NCBI GenBank assembly: GCA_017163975.1
Contig: JAFFSR010000218.1
Coordinates: 930,001 to 994,000 of the forward strand
Origin: Anastatus disparis
Taxonomy: Eukaryota > Arthropoda > Insecta > Hymenoptera > Eupelmidae
Direction: 5' to 3'
DNA length: 64,000 nt
This document shows positions 10,596-22,180 of this stretch, piece after piece (within the stretch, counting starts at the first letter, position 1; the number at the start of each line of letters is the position of its first letter). The position numbers and the translations under genes were made by a program. The notes under the pieces were generated by a model. It had not been told where the DNA came from, did not search any database, and saw only the letters and a program-made list of their open reading frames with translations.

Positions 10596-12343
10596 CTTTA
10601 TTATTTATTTTATATTTTCATTATATTTTTTACGATACTTTGTAAATGAACTAAAGAAAAATGTAGTACTTTACTAAAAATATTTATTATGGTTCTATAA
10701 TGTTTTAAAATGTTCTGTATTTTTTACTGTCGTTTCATAAGTTTTTATTTATTGTTCTAAAAAATATTACAACATTTAATTTGTAATAATTAAAATTAGT
10801 TTTATATAGATAGATTAAATTCAACCTAACAATTTAGTTGAGTTAAATCGGAGTTAATTTTGAAATTATCTTTACTGAATATTCAACTGGGTTAGAGTAA
10901 TGTCTTGAAGGAGCAATAATGCAACTATTTGAAAATGTAGACTTTTCAAAAAGACGTTATTTGAATGCAAAAATTAATAAATTAATATTTTGTAACGAAT
11001 ATTCTAGAAATATCAAATATTCAGAGAAATCAATACTTTTTCATTCATTAGATTGCCGATATTAATTCTTTTAAAATATAAATATAAAATTTTAATAAAT
11101 GAACGAGTGAATATAATATAATAATTATAAAATTTTAATTTTTAGTATATATTTTTAAGAAAAATTTTATTGTTTCAGTTACTAAGACAATAAAATATTT
11201 GTTTTAATTAATTTATGTAAGATGCATACGAGGAATTTCATAACAATTCTCTTAACACGGAGCATAAGCAACAAACTTTGCTACTTGCAACTCGTATTTG
11301 CTATACTCAATTGTATTAAAAAAAAGTGTATAATAAGTATTGATGTATTTTTTCTCAGCATTCAATGAGAAATTCAGATTTTCCAAAATTTTCATACGTT
11401 GGTGACTTAACTCATTTATGCTCAGGCAGAACCTGCAAAGGTTAGGAGAAGACTAATTGTTGGAGAAGTGCCCATGCCATAAACAATGTTGGATTATGAA
11501 AAAAAATTACTATCATCTATAAATATTTGAATAATTATTGCTTAAACAAATTCCAAAAATGTCATTTTTCACTAAATCGTATTGACGCATCGACAAAAAC
11601 AATGTATTGTATTTGAGTCCTAAACTTTTGTTCTAATTTCAGGATATTTTTTTTACGCTAAGATTTGAAATATATCATATATTCATTCGATCAGAAGCTC
11701 ACATTTTTTCGAAACTATAAACAGCTCTTGCCTGAATTTTAAGGTTTTTTTTAAGTAACATTTCCGAAGAAGGAAATTTCAAAGTTACAATGAGATTCAT
11801 AACTTAAGGCCCTCGAACTTATAATTATTTATTATTTGGACCCGATTGTTTCGAATACTTATATAAGTTTGTTTTTATCAACTTGATATAATACATGGGA
11901 AATTTTCAAAATCCGTTTTTAAGTTCATGCTCTATCCATTGTAGTATCGACCAATAGGAAATCACAAGAATTACAATAAAAGAAATAATTCTCAAAAAAT
12001 AAAATACATTAGCTTGTAATGTGACTCATAAATATTATTCAGCTAAATTTTGAATTTCCAAATAAGATAACACTTTTTAAGGTCCAGTAAGTCAATGTTT
12101 TTTACAATATTATTATGCAAATACTAGAATCCACTATTCTCTCAGACTAATGAATGAATTTGATTAAAAATTTAACTGAATAATGTTCATGGATCACATT
12201 ACCAGTTAATGTATTTTATTTTCTAGAATTATTACTTTAATTGTAGTTATTTAAGTGACTGCTTATTAGTTGATAAAGAAAGATTTTTCTATGTAGTTAC
12301 ATCTCCTGAGATCACAATCAGTTTGCATAAAGAATTAAATTGA
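10596..12343. other. Intergenic, upstream flank of IR gene 3
   Basis: AT-rich. At about 10880-10990 it holds the same upstream block as gene 1. The stretch 11170-12340 shows only scattered weak similarity to other spacers (for example gaagctcacatttttt near 11693, compared with the gene 6 3' flank near 19405). No gene or RNA seen. Confidence 0.45.
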
Positions 12344-14216
12344 TTAATGTCCATTGAGAATATTAAATGTACGAGATAATATAGTTCCCATTAATTTCCA
12401 TATTATTTCCATTACAAAAACAATAAATGATAATAAATTTCCAACGATAAGTAGAAAATACAACATTTTATTTAAACTTTTATCTGGATCTTCATTCGAA
12501 GAATTAACTGTTGCTAAAATACGATTTACCTTAATTTTTACCTTAATTAGATTTTTGGTTAATTCGTCAAACCACAAAGTTATAAAACCACTTTCAAAAA
12601 CTCGGCTTATTATCTTTTCTATTCTAGGAAGATATGGCAGATTTTTGGCCATAAATATCGACCTTAAACCAGCATATACCCTATTATCTAGAACGTTTAA
12701 AATCCAATCATTTGTCACCGTCGAATATTTTTGTGTCATCATACGTACGATGTACTCGTCGGCACAGTGTATGTTAAGATCATCATCAAATAGAAATGCT
12801 GTAACCTGATCTCTTGTATTTTGTTCAACTATAGGTATAGTGCTGCTTAAATTTAATTGGCCTAGTAAATGTTTCACGTATCCTCTTGAAATATTTAAAG
12901 CATCCATTTTAATATTTAAATCAATTACATCTTGTATACTTTTAATATGATAAAATTTCTTTTGCAAAATAAATATGTTTACTAAACTATCCATTAATTC
13001 TGATGAAAATGCAATTGATATAGTGGTAAAACATAAAAATATAATCTTTTCGGTTATCTTTTGTGGTTCTGATGTCGGGCTCAATCCAATTGTAATCATT
13101 ATCAAATTAAGTGTTGATAAAAATTTAGAACCACAACGAAGTGAATAAATAGATACTGTGACAAATATGAAAATGATAACTAATCCACCGATTATTAAAA
13201 TAAAATCCCAAGGCAAGGAACTTTCATAATCACCATATTGTTTCACAACACATGATAAATCATCAGGATAAAACGGAACTATGATACTAATTAAATTTTT
13301 TGGAAAGCCATACATCCAAAAGGCGGACATTTGAAAATGAAAGCCACGTTTGCTTAATGCGTCCATAGCAGTTCTAATTGGTTGCTTATCAGAATCAGAT
13401 GGCAATTCAAGATCAACAGTAAAATTCGTTATTTTACTTATACATTTGAACAGTTTAGAATCTGTTCCTGTCACGACATCCCATTTATTTTTACCTTGGA
13501 AATTTTTTTTTATTTTAACTCCGACTCGACGAACAACTGTTGCTTTTAATGTATACCGATGTAAATTTTTTAATTTATCAGGAAAAAGTTCACTATTCTG
13601 AGAGAATGGTTCCTTTTTATATTCATTTATAAAAGGATTATAATGATGAACCAAAGCATAAGAATAATTAGAAAGCGCATTACTTATTTTTCTTCGTTTA
13701 TTTTTTTGAGAAAAGAATTCTATAATACAGGTATTTAAATAATGCTTTGACCACAATGTTTTAAAGCTATCTTGAAAATCAAAACTTATTTTATTATTAT
13801 TTCTGATTAAAACAAGAATATATGGTCTTGCTTCCACAGAAGTATTTAATAATTCATCCATTGCCAGAAAGTAATCTTTAAACACTAAATTTTTCGCTAA
13901 AATATATGTAATCAGCAATCAATATATATTATAATGTACGATGAGGTTTAAACGTTAACATTGCCTTAAAACGTTCAGGATCATCATACATAGTAATCAT
14001 ATAAGATTTTAATTTACTTGCAATCTCCTTAACAATAATTCTACATGTGGAGGACATAAATCTTGCTGTTACGATTAAAAATCTAACTTCCCTTGTTTCC
14101 AAATTCTCCGCCATATACTGTGATAAATACTTTGACCATTCAATTTCTTGACTATTTGTTTTCCAAAAAATGGTAAACCCAATAATAAATTTTAAGATTA
14201 ATAATTTAATATTCAT
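12344..14216 (-). pseudogene. Divergent ionotropic receptor, gene 4 (5' end broken)
   Basis: The N-terminal part (14216-13929) has the usual leader and EIEWSKYLSQYMAENLETREV block. It ends at a TAA exactly where all paralogues read ..HRTLLYI; the change is TTA to TAA in the second of two leucine codons. About 40 bases on, the region matching YIYFNDNL of gene 3 has a net 2-base deletion, so the downstream frame shifts. From about 13918 down to 12344 the rest of the receptor is open (about 520 codons): the NFTVDLELPSDSDKQ segment, TM1, GLSPTSEPQKITEK pore-like segment, TM2, S2, last TM and a ..FNILNGH tail like gene 6. No ATG lies at the start of the long downstream frame. Two lesions in an otherwise well-kept gene suggest a recent pseudogene. 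An assembly error or segregating allele is possible. Confidence 0.75.
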
Positions 14217-14989
14217 CTTTATTAATTATTTTATATTTTTGTTTTATTTTAACTTTTATGAAACTTTTTAATAAAAGAGCTTAAAAAATTTATGAAAATA
14301 ATACTTTACTAAATATATCCATGTTGATAACATAATATTCTGGAACAGTGTTGTATTTTTTATTGCAATTTCATATATTTGAATCAATTGTTTAAGAAAA
14401 TATTATGACTTTAAATTTTTCATCAATTAAAATTAAATTTACACGCCCAGTTTTATTTTAACTGATAATTTAACACTTAAATGCAGAGTTGAATCGTAAT
14501 TAATTTTGAAATATATGTAAGTATACTTGACTTCTGAAATTACAATGCAAGTATTTGAAAATAATTTTAAAGATGAATTGTATGAGAATGGAAAAAATCA
14601 ATGGATCAATCCTGGCTGCACGTTAAATTGTAATTTGCGGTTCCATGTTTATTTTTTGTTACATGCATACAATAAACATAAATGATTTATAGTACTCGGT
14701 CATTTTTATTGATTATATTGACAACATTTCAAGTTTTACAACGTTATACTAACGTTGTAAAACTCTTTAAATTTTATATTAATTATAAATTTTTAAAATA
14801 TATATATATATGTGTATGTGTGTGTGTGTATGTGTGGGTTGTTCTCTGTCAAATCGACCATCAAAAAAAATTTTTTTTCATTTCCTGAATTACCTTGAAT
14901 TTTTTCAGATTTTTTTCGGACTTTTTTGAAGAAATGTAGAACATTCAAGTTGAGCCTTTCCCTGATTTTTGCGATTTTTGAATGAAAGA
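14217..14989. other. 5' flank of IR gene 4, duplicated upstream of genes 5 and 6
   Basis: This block is closely repeated at 18009-18830 and 21491-22175. Landmarks are acaatgcaagtatttgaaaa, ggatcaatcctggctgcacg, a short palindromic stretch (gttttacaacgtta.. and its complement), an alternating purine-pyrimidine tract, and gttctctgtcaaatcga followed by an A-run and T-run. It probably contains the promoter, but no TATA box can be chosen with confidence in such AT-rich DNA. Confidence 0.6.
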
Positions 14990-16195
14990 TAATTAGTAAT
15001 ATAAGTTATAAATTATATAAATATTAATATAACTTTGTCATAGAAAACCTAGAAAGATATTAATGAATCCAACAATTAAAATATTCAATTTTAAAAGTCA
15101 TTCATTAATGTTGAAAATAAAATGAAATATTTACAATTGCCATAAAACCATGATTTATTGAAAGTATTCTTACATATCGAAGAGGATGTCAGTATACACA
15201 GGATTTATTGAAAAATAAAAGATTTACATCAATTTATTGAGTTTTATTCTTTTACAAAACGTGCTAACAAATAAATATTCTTAATGTTTAGTACATTACA
15301 CATTTCGATATTTTACTGATTAATTCAGATCAAAAAAAGAAAAGATATTAAAGAAAAAGACATCGAGGGTCTATAGTAACATACAAAATACACAAATAGA
15401 CAATTGGTTCATTTGTACATTTCGTGTTTTATTATGGACTTAATACGGTGAAAAATTGGTTCATTTGCATATTTGGTGTGTTACTATAGACTCACAACGG
15501 TGATATAATAAAATACAATTAGACCTGAAGAGAGCACATTGAAAGTGCTTGAAACGTTGACCGTTGAAAAAATTTACTCATCATCCAAGTAATTATAAGT
15601 TAATTTTTTACTATTCAAAATTCAGTGTGAACGTGAGCATTTATCAAATTTAATTTGAAATATTGATTTCTCTGACCTCTTGCTAGGCATTCGTAAATAT
15701 CAAATACTTTTAGAGTCAGTGCTACTTGGTTTTTAATATAAATACAATTTTTCTTCAATCCATGATTTGATGCTTCTCTCACGTTTTTATTGCAATAATG
15801 TGAATAACATGTCATGGAATCTGAAAAATAAGTGCACAATCCAATAAAAAGTTTAAACGTACAAACAAAAAGAGTGCACGTATTTAAGCCTTGGATTCGT
15901 TTTACTTTAAGATATTTTTTTAAAGAAAATTATGAAATATAGCGCAACCACTCCATCCAAAGCTTATGCTCTGATCATTTTTGTATGAATATTAAGACTT
16001 TATTCAATAACGAGCTATGAGGTCCAATCTTTTGTCATTTCTTTTTATCATAAGCCATTGGCAAAGAATTTTTAAATGTATCATTAAGTTTATGCTATTT
16101 CCATTATAATAATAATACTGATTCGTAAACCACCATAAACCAAATTAAGTTAGCTAATGACCGATGAGATTATTAGATATTTGTGATAATATATT
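14990..16195. repeat. Segmental duplication, copy B (matches 6225-7433)
   Basis: The partner of copy A, lying 3' of IR gene 5. It carries small indels relative to copy A, such as an extra acaaatagacaattggttc near 15395 and a missing stretch near 16065. Its right end joins directly to the gene 5 tail, so it preserves the empty site of the insertion seen at 7434-8770. Confidence 0.8.
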
Positions 16196-16301
16196 TTTTT
16201 TCAATTTTTGAATGATTTCTATTATAAAAGCAATAAATGACAGTAAATATCCAGCTATAAGTAAAAAGCATAACATTTTATTTAGACTTTCATCTTGATC
16301 T

Positions 16302-18008
16302 TCATTCGAATTTAACTGTTGCCAACATACGATTTACCCTAATTTCTAGATTTTTGGTTAATTCGTCAAACCACAAAGTTATAAAACCACTTTCAAAAAC
16401 TCGGCTTATTATCTTTTCTATTCTAGGAAGATATGGCAGATTTTTTACCATAAATATCGACCTTAAACCAGGATATACCCTATTATCTAGAACGTTTAAA
16501 ATCCAACCATTTGTCACTTTCGAATATTTTTGTGTCAGCATACGAATAATGTACTCGTCTTGACAGTGTATATTAACATCATCATCAAATAAAATTGCTG
16601 TCGATTGATTTCTTCTTTTTTTTTCAAATGCGGACATAGTATTGTTTAATTTTAAATCGTTTAGTAAACGCCCCACGTATCCCATTGAAAAATTTAAAGC
16701 GCTCATTTTAATGTCCAACTCAACTACATCCTGTATACTTTTAATATTATAGAATTTCTTTTCCAAAATAAAAATATTTATCAAACTGTCTATTAATTCT
16801 GATGAAAATGCAATTGATACACAAGTAAAGCATAAAAATATAATCTTTTCAGTTATCTTTTGTGGTTCTGATGTCGGGCTTAAACCAATTAAAATCAATA
16901 TTAAATTAAACGGTGATAAGAATTTAGAACCACAATGAAGTGAGCGAATAGTCACATAAATAAAAATAAAAAATATAACTAATGTACCAAGTATTATAAT
17001 AAAATACCAAGGAACGGATTTTTCATAATAACCATGTTGTTTTACAACACATGTTATATCATCAGGATAAAAGGGAACCACGATACTAAGTACATTTTTC
17101 GGAAATTCATATAAGTAAAAAGCTGTCACTTGAAAATGAAATTTACCTCTGATTAATGCATTCATAGAAGCCGTTGATGAGCTCTGAGATGGCAATTCAA
17201 GATCAACAGTAAAATTCATTATTTCACTTATACATTTAAACAATTTAGGATCTGTTCCTGTTACTGCATCCAATTTATTTTCACCTTGAAAGTTTTTTTT
17301 CCAGGCAACTCCTACGCGATATACAATTGTTGCTTTTAGAGTATATGCATGTAAATTTTTTAATTTATCAGGAAAAAGTTGACTAGTCTGAGAAAATGGT
17401 TCCTTTTTATATTCATTTATAAAAGGATTATAATGATGAACCAAAGCATAAGAATAATTAAAAAGTGCATTATTTATTTTTGCTTGGTTATTTTTTTGAG
17501 AAAACATTTCTATAATACAGATATTCAAATAATGTTTTGACCACAATCTTTTAAAATATTCTTTAAAATTGTAACTTCTTTTATAATTATTCTCGATCAA
17601 TATAAGAATATATGGTCTTGCTTGAACTGTTTTATCTGAAAATTCATTCATAATCTTAATGTATATATGTAAGGTCAATAAATTTTCGTCAAAATAAATA
17701 TCATCAGCAATCATTATATATAATAATGTACGATGAGCTTTAAACGTTAACATTGCCTTTGAACGTTCAGGATTATCGTACATACTAATCATATAAGATT
17801 TTAATTTACTTGCAATCTCCTTAACAATAATTCTACATGTGGGGGACATTAATCTTGCCGATACGATTAAAAATCTAACTTCCCTTGTTTTCAAATTTTC
17901 CACCATATACTGTGATAAATACCTTGACCACTCAATTTCTTCACTGTCTGTTTTCCAAAGAATAATAAACCCGATAGTAAATTTTAAGATTAATAATTTA
18001 ATATTCAT
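16302..18008 (-). pseudogene. Divergent ionotropic receptor, gene 5 (frameshift removes last TM, 568 aa)
   Basis: Leader, EIEWSRYLSQYMVENLKTR block, S1-like region, TM1 (YFIIILGTLVIFFIFIYVTI), GLSPTSEPQKITEK pore-like segment, TM2 and most of S2 are all present. The frame ends at ..NRMLATVKFE just after S2. Compared with gene 3, bases are missing within the codons for VNSSNEED. The old frame stays open beyond that point (about 16310 down to 16190) and still encodes a LCFLLIAGYLLSFI-type last TM, so one small deletion cut it off. Without the last transmembrane segment the channel topology would be wrong, so I call it a probable recent pseudogene. A truncated but expressed product, or a sequencing error, cannot be excluded. 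The 119-130 region (YIKIMNEF) and the SQKNNQAKINNALFNYSYAL stretch are close to genes 1 and 6. Confidence 0.65.
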
Positions 18009-18635
18009 CTTTATTATTTATTTTATATTTTTATTTTATTTAAACTTTTAGGAAACTTTTTAAAAAAAGAGCTTAAAAAATTTGGTAAAATAATACTTTA
18101 CTAAATATATTTATGTTGATAACATAATATTCCGGAACAGTGCTGTATTTTTTATTGCAATTTCATATATTTTAATCAATTGTTTTAGAAAATATTATAT
18201 TACGACTTTAAATTTTTCATTGATTAAAATTAAATTTACACGCCCAGTTTTATTTTAACTAATAATTTAACACTTAAATGCAGAGTTGAATCGTAATTAA
18301 TTTTGAAATATATGTAAGTATACTTGACTTCTGAAATTACAATGCAAGTATTTGAAAATAATTTTAAAGATGAATTGTATGAGAATGCAAAAAATCAATG
18401 GATCAATCCTGGCTGCACGTTAAATTGTAATTTGCGGTTCCATGTTCATTTTTTGTTACATGTATACAATAAACATAAATTATTTATAGTAATCGGTCAT
18501 TTTTATTGATTATTTTGACAACATTTCAAGTTTTACAACGTTATATTAAAACGCTAATATAAAATTTAAAGCGTTGTAAAACGCTTTAAATTTTATATTA
18601 ATGATAAATTTTTAAAATATATATATATATTTATA

Positions 18636-18699
<64 letters not shown>

Positions 18700-19384
18700 T
18701 GCGTGCGCGCGTGTGTGTGTGTGTGGGTTGTTCTCTGTCAAATCAACGACCAAAAAAAATTTTTTTTCATGTCCTGAATTACCTTGAATTTTTTCAGATT
18801 TTTTCCGGACTTTTTTGAAGAGATGTAGAATACTAGCTAAGCAGGTTCAAGTCGGTTTTGAGGAGGTACTTGCTCGACCTCGAATGAACTTAATTTTATT
18901 TTCTATGTTAATTTATTTATTGTAACATCTCATATATAAGCTCAAGGTGTGAATGTATTTATTGGCTGAATGGTTAATGAGTGAATGTTTTAATTGATTT
19001 TATTGTTTTGACTGCGTTTCATGCTATGGCATATGCTCATTATTTTATTGAATTATTTATTGATTTTCATTTTTTTAAATTTTAAATATTATGACTGATA
19101 GATATTATGTGACTGATTTTTAATTTATAGGATTGTTGCGCGTATTTTACCATTTTTATATTGATCTGTTATATCACTTTTTTGTTTTGATGACTTATTC
19201 GGTATTATTAGGTTTAGTGATTGACTGTGATATCCTGTGCAATATTTACATTTATATTTATACTTTTTGTAAGACTTTAAGTGCAATATTTATTTTTATA
19301 TATTTTGAATATTGATATACAAATAAAGAAGATAATCTAGATATTTTTTGACATTAGAACATTTTTTCTTAAAATTATTAAATG
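18009..19384. other. 5' flank of IR gene 5, then unique spacer
   Basis: 18009-18830 repeats the upstream block of genes 4 and 6, including acaatgcaagtatttgaaaa and ggatcaatcctggctgcacg. It breaks off at about 18832, where sequence not seen elsewhere in the window begins (tactagctaagcaggttcaa). The unique part has no convincing gene. Confidence 0.55.
18635..18725. repeat. (GT)n/(GTGC)n microsatellite
   Basis: About 90 bases of alternating gt with an inner gtgc/gtgcgc block. The equivalent positions upstream of genes 4 (14812-14836) and 6 (about 22020-22035) hold only short versions, so the repeat expanded after the duplication. Alternating purine-pyrimidine DNA of this kind can adopt Z-DNA. 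Confidence 0.9.
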
Positions 19385-19624
19385 GATTGCATCCGCTCGA
19401 TCCAAAGCTCACGTTCTAAGCATTTCAGTCTAAATATTAAGAATTTTAAGCTATGAGATTCAATCTTTTCTCATTTTTTAACATAAGCCATTAGAAAATA
19501 GAATTCTTTAATTATTTGATTTTTTTAAAGTATATCATTAAGTTTATGCTCTTTCCAATATAATAATGATATTGATTCGTAAATCATTACAAATTGTGAT
19601 CAGTTAGCATGATAATTGAGTTAA
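19385..19624. repeat. 3' flank of IR gene 6, third copy of the duplication unit
   Basis: Matches the right-hand 250 bases of copies A (about 7160-7433) and B (about 15940-16195): gatccaaagctcac, ctatgagattcaatctttt, taagccatt, tatcattaagtttatgctc and ttaatgaccgat. It joins directly to the gene 6 stop region. Confidence 0.7.
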
Positions 19625-21490
19625 TTAATGACCGATTAGATTATTAAATATATGTGATGATATAGTTTTCTTCAAATTCCAAATAATTTCTATTATAAAA
19701 AAAATTAATGATAATAAATTTCCAGCTACGAGTAGAAAGCATAATATTTTATTTAAACTTTCATCTGAATCTTCATTTAATGAATTAACTGTAGCTATCT
19801 TACGATTTACCTTCCTTTCTAGATTTATGGTCAATTCGTGAAACCATAAAGTTATGAAACCACTTTCAAAAACTCGACTTATTATCTTTTCTATTCTAGG
19901 AAGATATGGCAGATTTTTGGCCATAAATATCGACCTTAAACCAGGATATACCCTATTATCTAGAACGTTTAAAATCCAATCATTTGTCACCGTCGAATAT
20001 TTTTGTGTCATCATACGTACGATGTACTCATCTGCACAGTGTATGTTAAGATCATCGTCAAATAGAAATGCTGTATTCTGACTTCTTCTTTTTTTTTCAA
20101 CTATAGGTATAGTGCTGCTTAAATTTAATTGGCGTAGTAAATGTTCCACGAACGGTATTGAAGTATTTAAAGCACCCATTTTAATATTTAACTCAATTAC
20201 ATCCTGTATACTTTTAATATGATAAAATTTCTTTTCCAAAATAAATATTTTTATCAAGTTGTCTATTAATTCTGATGAAAAGGCAATTGATATAAAAGTG
20301 AAACATAAAAATATAATCTTTTCAGTTATTTTTTGTGGTACTGATGTAGGACTTAATCCAATTGTGATCATTATTAAATTAAATGTTGATAAAAATTTAG
20401 AACCACAACGAAGCGAGTAAATAGATACCGTGACAAATATAAAAATGATAACTAATCCAACGATCATTAAAATAAAATCCCAAGGAAAGGAATTTTCATA
20501 ATAACCATGCTGTTTTATAACACATGTTGGTTCATCAGGATAAAATGGAACTATGATACAAATTAAATAAGGCGAAAAAATATGTAGCCACATTGCTGAA
20601 ATTTGAAAATGAAATCCACGTTCTCTTAATGCATCCATAGCAGTTTTGATTGGCCTTTTATCAGATGCGGATGGAAATTTAATATCAACAGTGAAATTCA
20701 TTATTTCACTTATACATTTAAACAATTTAGGATCTGTTCCTGTTACTGCATCCAATTTATTTTTACCTTTGAAATTTCTTTTTATGTTAACTCCGATCCG
20801 ATGAAAAACTGTTGCTTTCAAAGTATATTGATGTAAATTTTTTAATTTATCAGAGAAAAGTTCACTATTCTGAGTAAATGGTTCCTTTTTATATTTATTT
20901 ACAAAAGGATTATAATCATGAACTAAAGCGTAAGAATAATCAGAAAGCGCATTACTTATATTTTCTCGATTATTTTTTTGAGAAAAGAATTCTATGATAC
21001 AGATATTCAAATAATGAAATGACCAAAATGTTTTAAAAGTCTTTTGAAAATTGTAACTTGTTTTATTATTATTTCCAATTAGCATAAGAATATATGGTCT
21101 TGCTTCAATAGTAGTATTTAAAAATTTATTCATAATCTTAATGTATCTACCTAAGGCCAATAAATTTGCATGAAAATCAATGTTATCAGCAATCATTATG
21201 TATAATAATGTACGATGAGCTTTAAACGTTAACATTGCCTCAACATTTTTAGGATCATCTTCTATATTAATGGTATAAGATCGAAATTGACTTGAGATTT
21301 CTTTGACAATACCTATACATGTGGATGACATCAATTTTGACCATATGGTTAGAAATCTAACTTCCCTTGTTTCCAAATCCTCCGCCATATACTGTGATAA
21401 ATACTTTGACCATTCAATTTCTTGACTATTTGTTTTCCAAAAAATGGTAAACCCAATGATAAATTTGAAGATTAATAATTTAATATTCAT
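19625..21490 (-). CDS. Divergent ionotropic receptor, gene 6 (621 aa, intact)
   Basis: Best-preserved member, single exon. Leader (MNIKLLIFKFIIGFTIFWKT), EIEWSKYLSQYMAEDLETREV block, then LTIWSKLMSS, which resembles gene 1 rather than genes 3-5. The S1-like region has WDAVTGTDPKLFKC replaced by LDAVTGTDPKLFKC. VPFYPDEPTCVIKQHGYYE is followed by TM1 (FILMIVGLVIIFIFVTVSIY), GLSPTSVPQKITEK pore-like segment, TM2, S2, and a last TM (ILCFLLVAGNLLSLIFFIIE). The tail ..TISSHIFNNLIGH appears to be the ancestral C-terminus of the array, since traces remain in gene 4 and in the gene 5 flank. Family role: candidate chemosensory cation channel subunit working with a co-receptor. Ligand and tissue unknown. 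Confidence 0.87.
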   Translation of the reverse strand: MNIKLLIFKFIIGFTIFWKTNSQEIEWSKYLSQYMAEDLETREVRFLTIWSKLMSSTCIGIVKEISSQFRSYTINIEDDPKNVEAMLTFKAHRTLLYIMIADNIDFHANLLALGRYIKIMNKFLNTTIEARPYILMLIGNNNKTSYNFQKTFKTFWSFHYLNICIIEFFSQKNNRENISNALSDYSYALVHDYNPFVNKYKKEPFTQNSELFSDKLKNLHQYTLKATVFHRIGVNIKRNFKGKNKLDAVTGTDPKLFKCISEIMNFTVDIKFPSASDKRPIKTAMDALRERGFHFQISAMWLHIFSPYLICIIVPFYPDEPTCVIKQHGYYENSFPWDFILMIVGLVIIFIFVTVSIYSLRCGSKFLSTFNLIMITIGLSPTSVPQKITEKIIFLCFTFISIAFSSELIDNLIKIFILEKKFYHIKSIQDVIELNIKMGALNTSIPFVEHLLRQLNLSSTIPIVEKKRRSQNTAFLFDDDLNIHCADEYIVRMMTQKYSTVTNDWILNVLDNRVYPGLRSIFMAKNLPYLPRIEKIISRVFESGFITLWFHELTINLERKVNRKIATVNSLNEDSDESLNKILCFLLVAGNLLSLIFFIIEIIWNLKKTISSHIFNNLIGH

Positions 21491-22180
21491 CTTTATTATT
21501 TATTTTGTATTTTTATTTTATTTTAACTTTTACGTAACTTTTTAAAAGAAGAATCTAAAACATTTGGTAAAATAATAATCATAATATTCCAGATCAGTTC
21601 TGTATTTTTTATATATTTTAATTGATTATTTTAGAAAATATTACAACGTATAATTTTTCATTAATTAAAATTAAATTTACACTCCTAGTTCTATTTTAAC
21701 TAATAATTTAATTTTGAAAACATCTCTAAGTACACTTCACTACTGAAATCACAATCCAAGTATTTGAAAATAATTTTAATGATGAATTGTATTCAGAATA
21801 CAAAAAATCAATGGATCAATCCTGGCTGCACGTGAAATTGTAATTTGCGGTTCCATGTTTATTTTTTGTTACATGTATACAATAAACATAAATTATTTAT
21901 AGTAATCGGTCATTTTTATTGATTATATTGACAACATTCCAAGTTTTACAACGTTATACTAACGTTGTAAAACTTTAAATTTTTAAATTTTATATTAAAT
22001 TATTAATTTTTAAATCATATACATACATATATATATGGGTTATTCTCTGTCAAATCGATGATCAAAAAAATTTTTTTTTATGTTCTGAATTACCCTGAAT
22101 TTTTTCCGGATTTTTTTTAGGAGATATAGAACATCCAAGTTGAGCTTTTCCCTGATTTTTGCGATTTTTGACCATGTTTG
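21491..22180. other. 5' flank of IR gene 6 (duplicated upstream block)
   Basis: Third copy of the upstream block of genes 4 and 5, with ggatcaatcctggctgcacg, ggttccatgtttattttttg, the gttttacaacgtta palindromic stretch and the gttctctgtcaaatcga stretch. The duplicated unit ends at about 22175. Confidence 0.6.
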
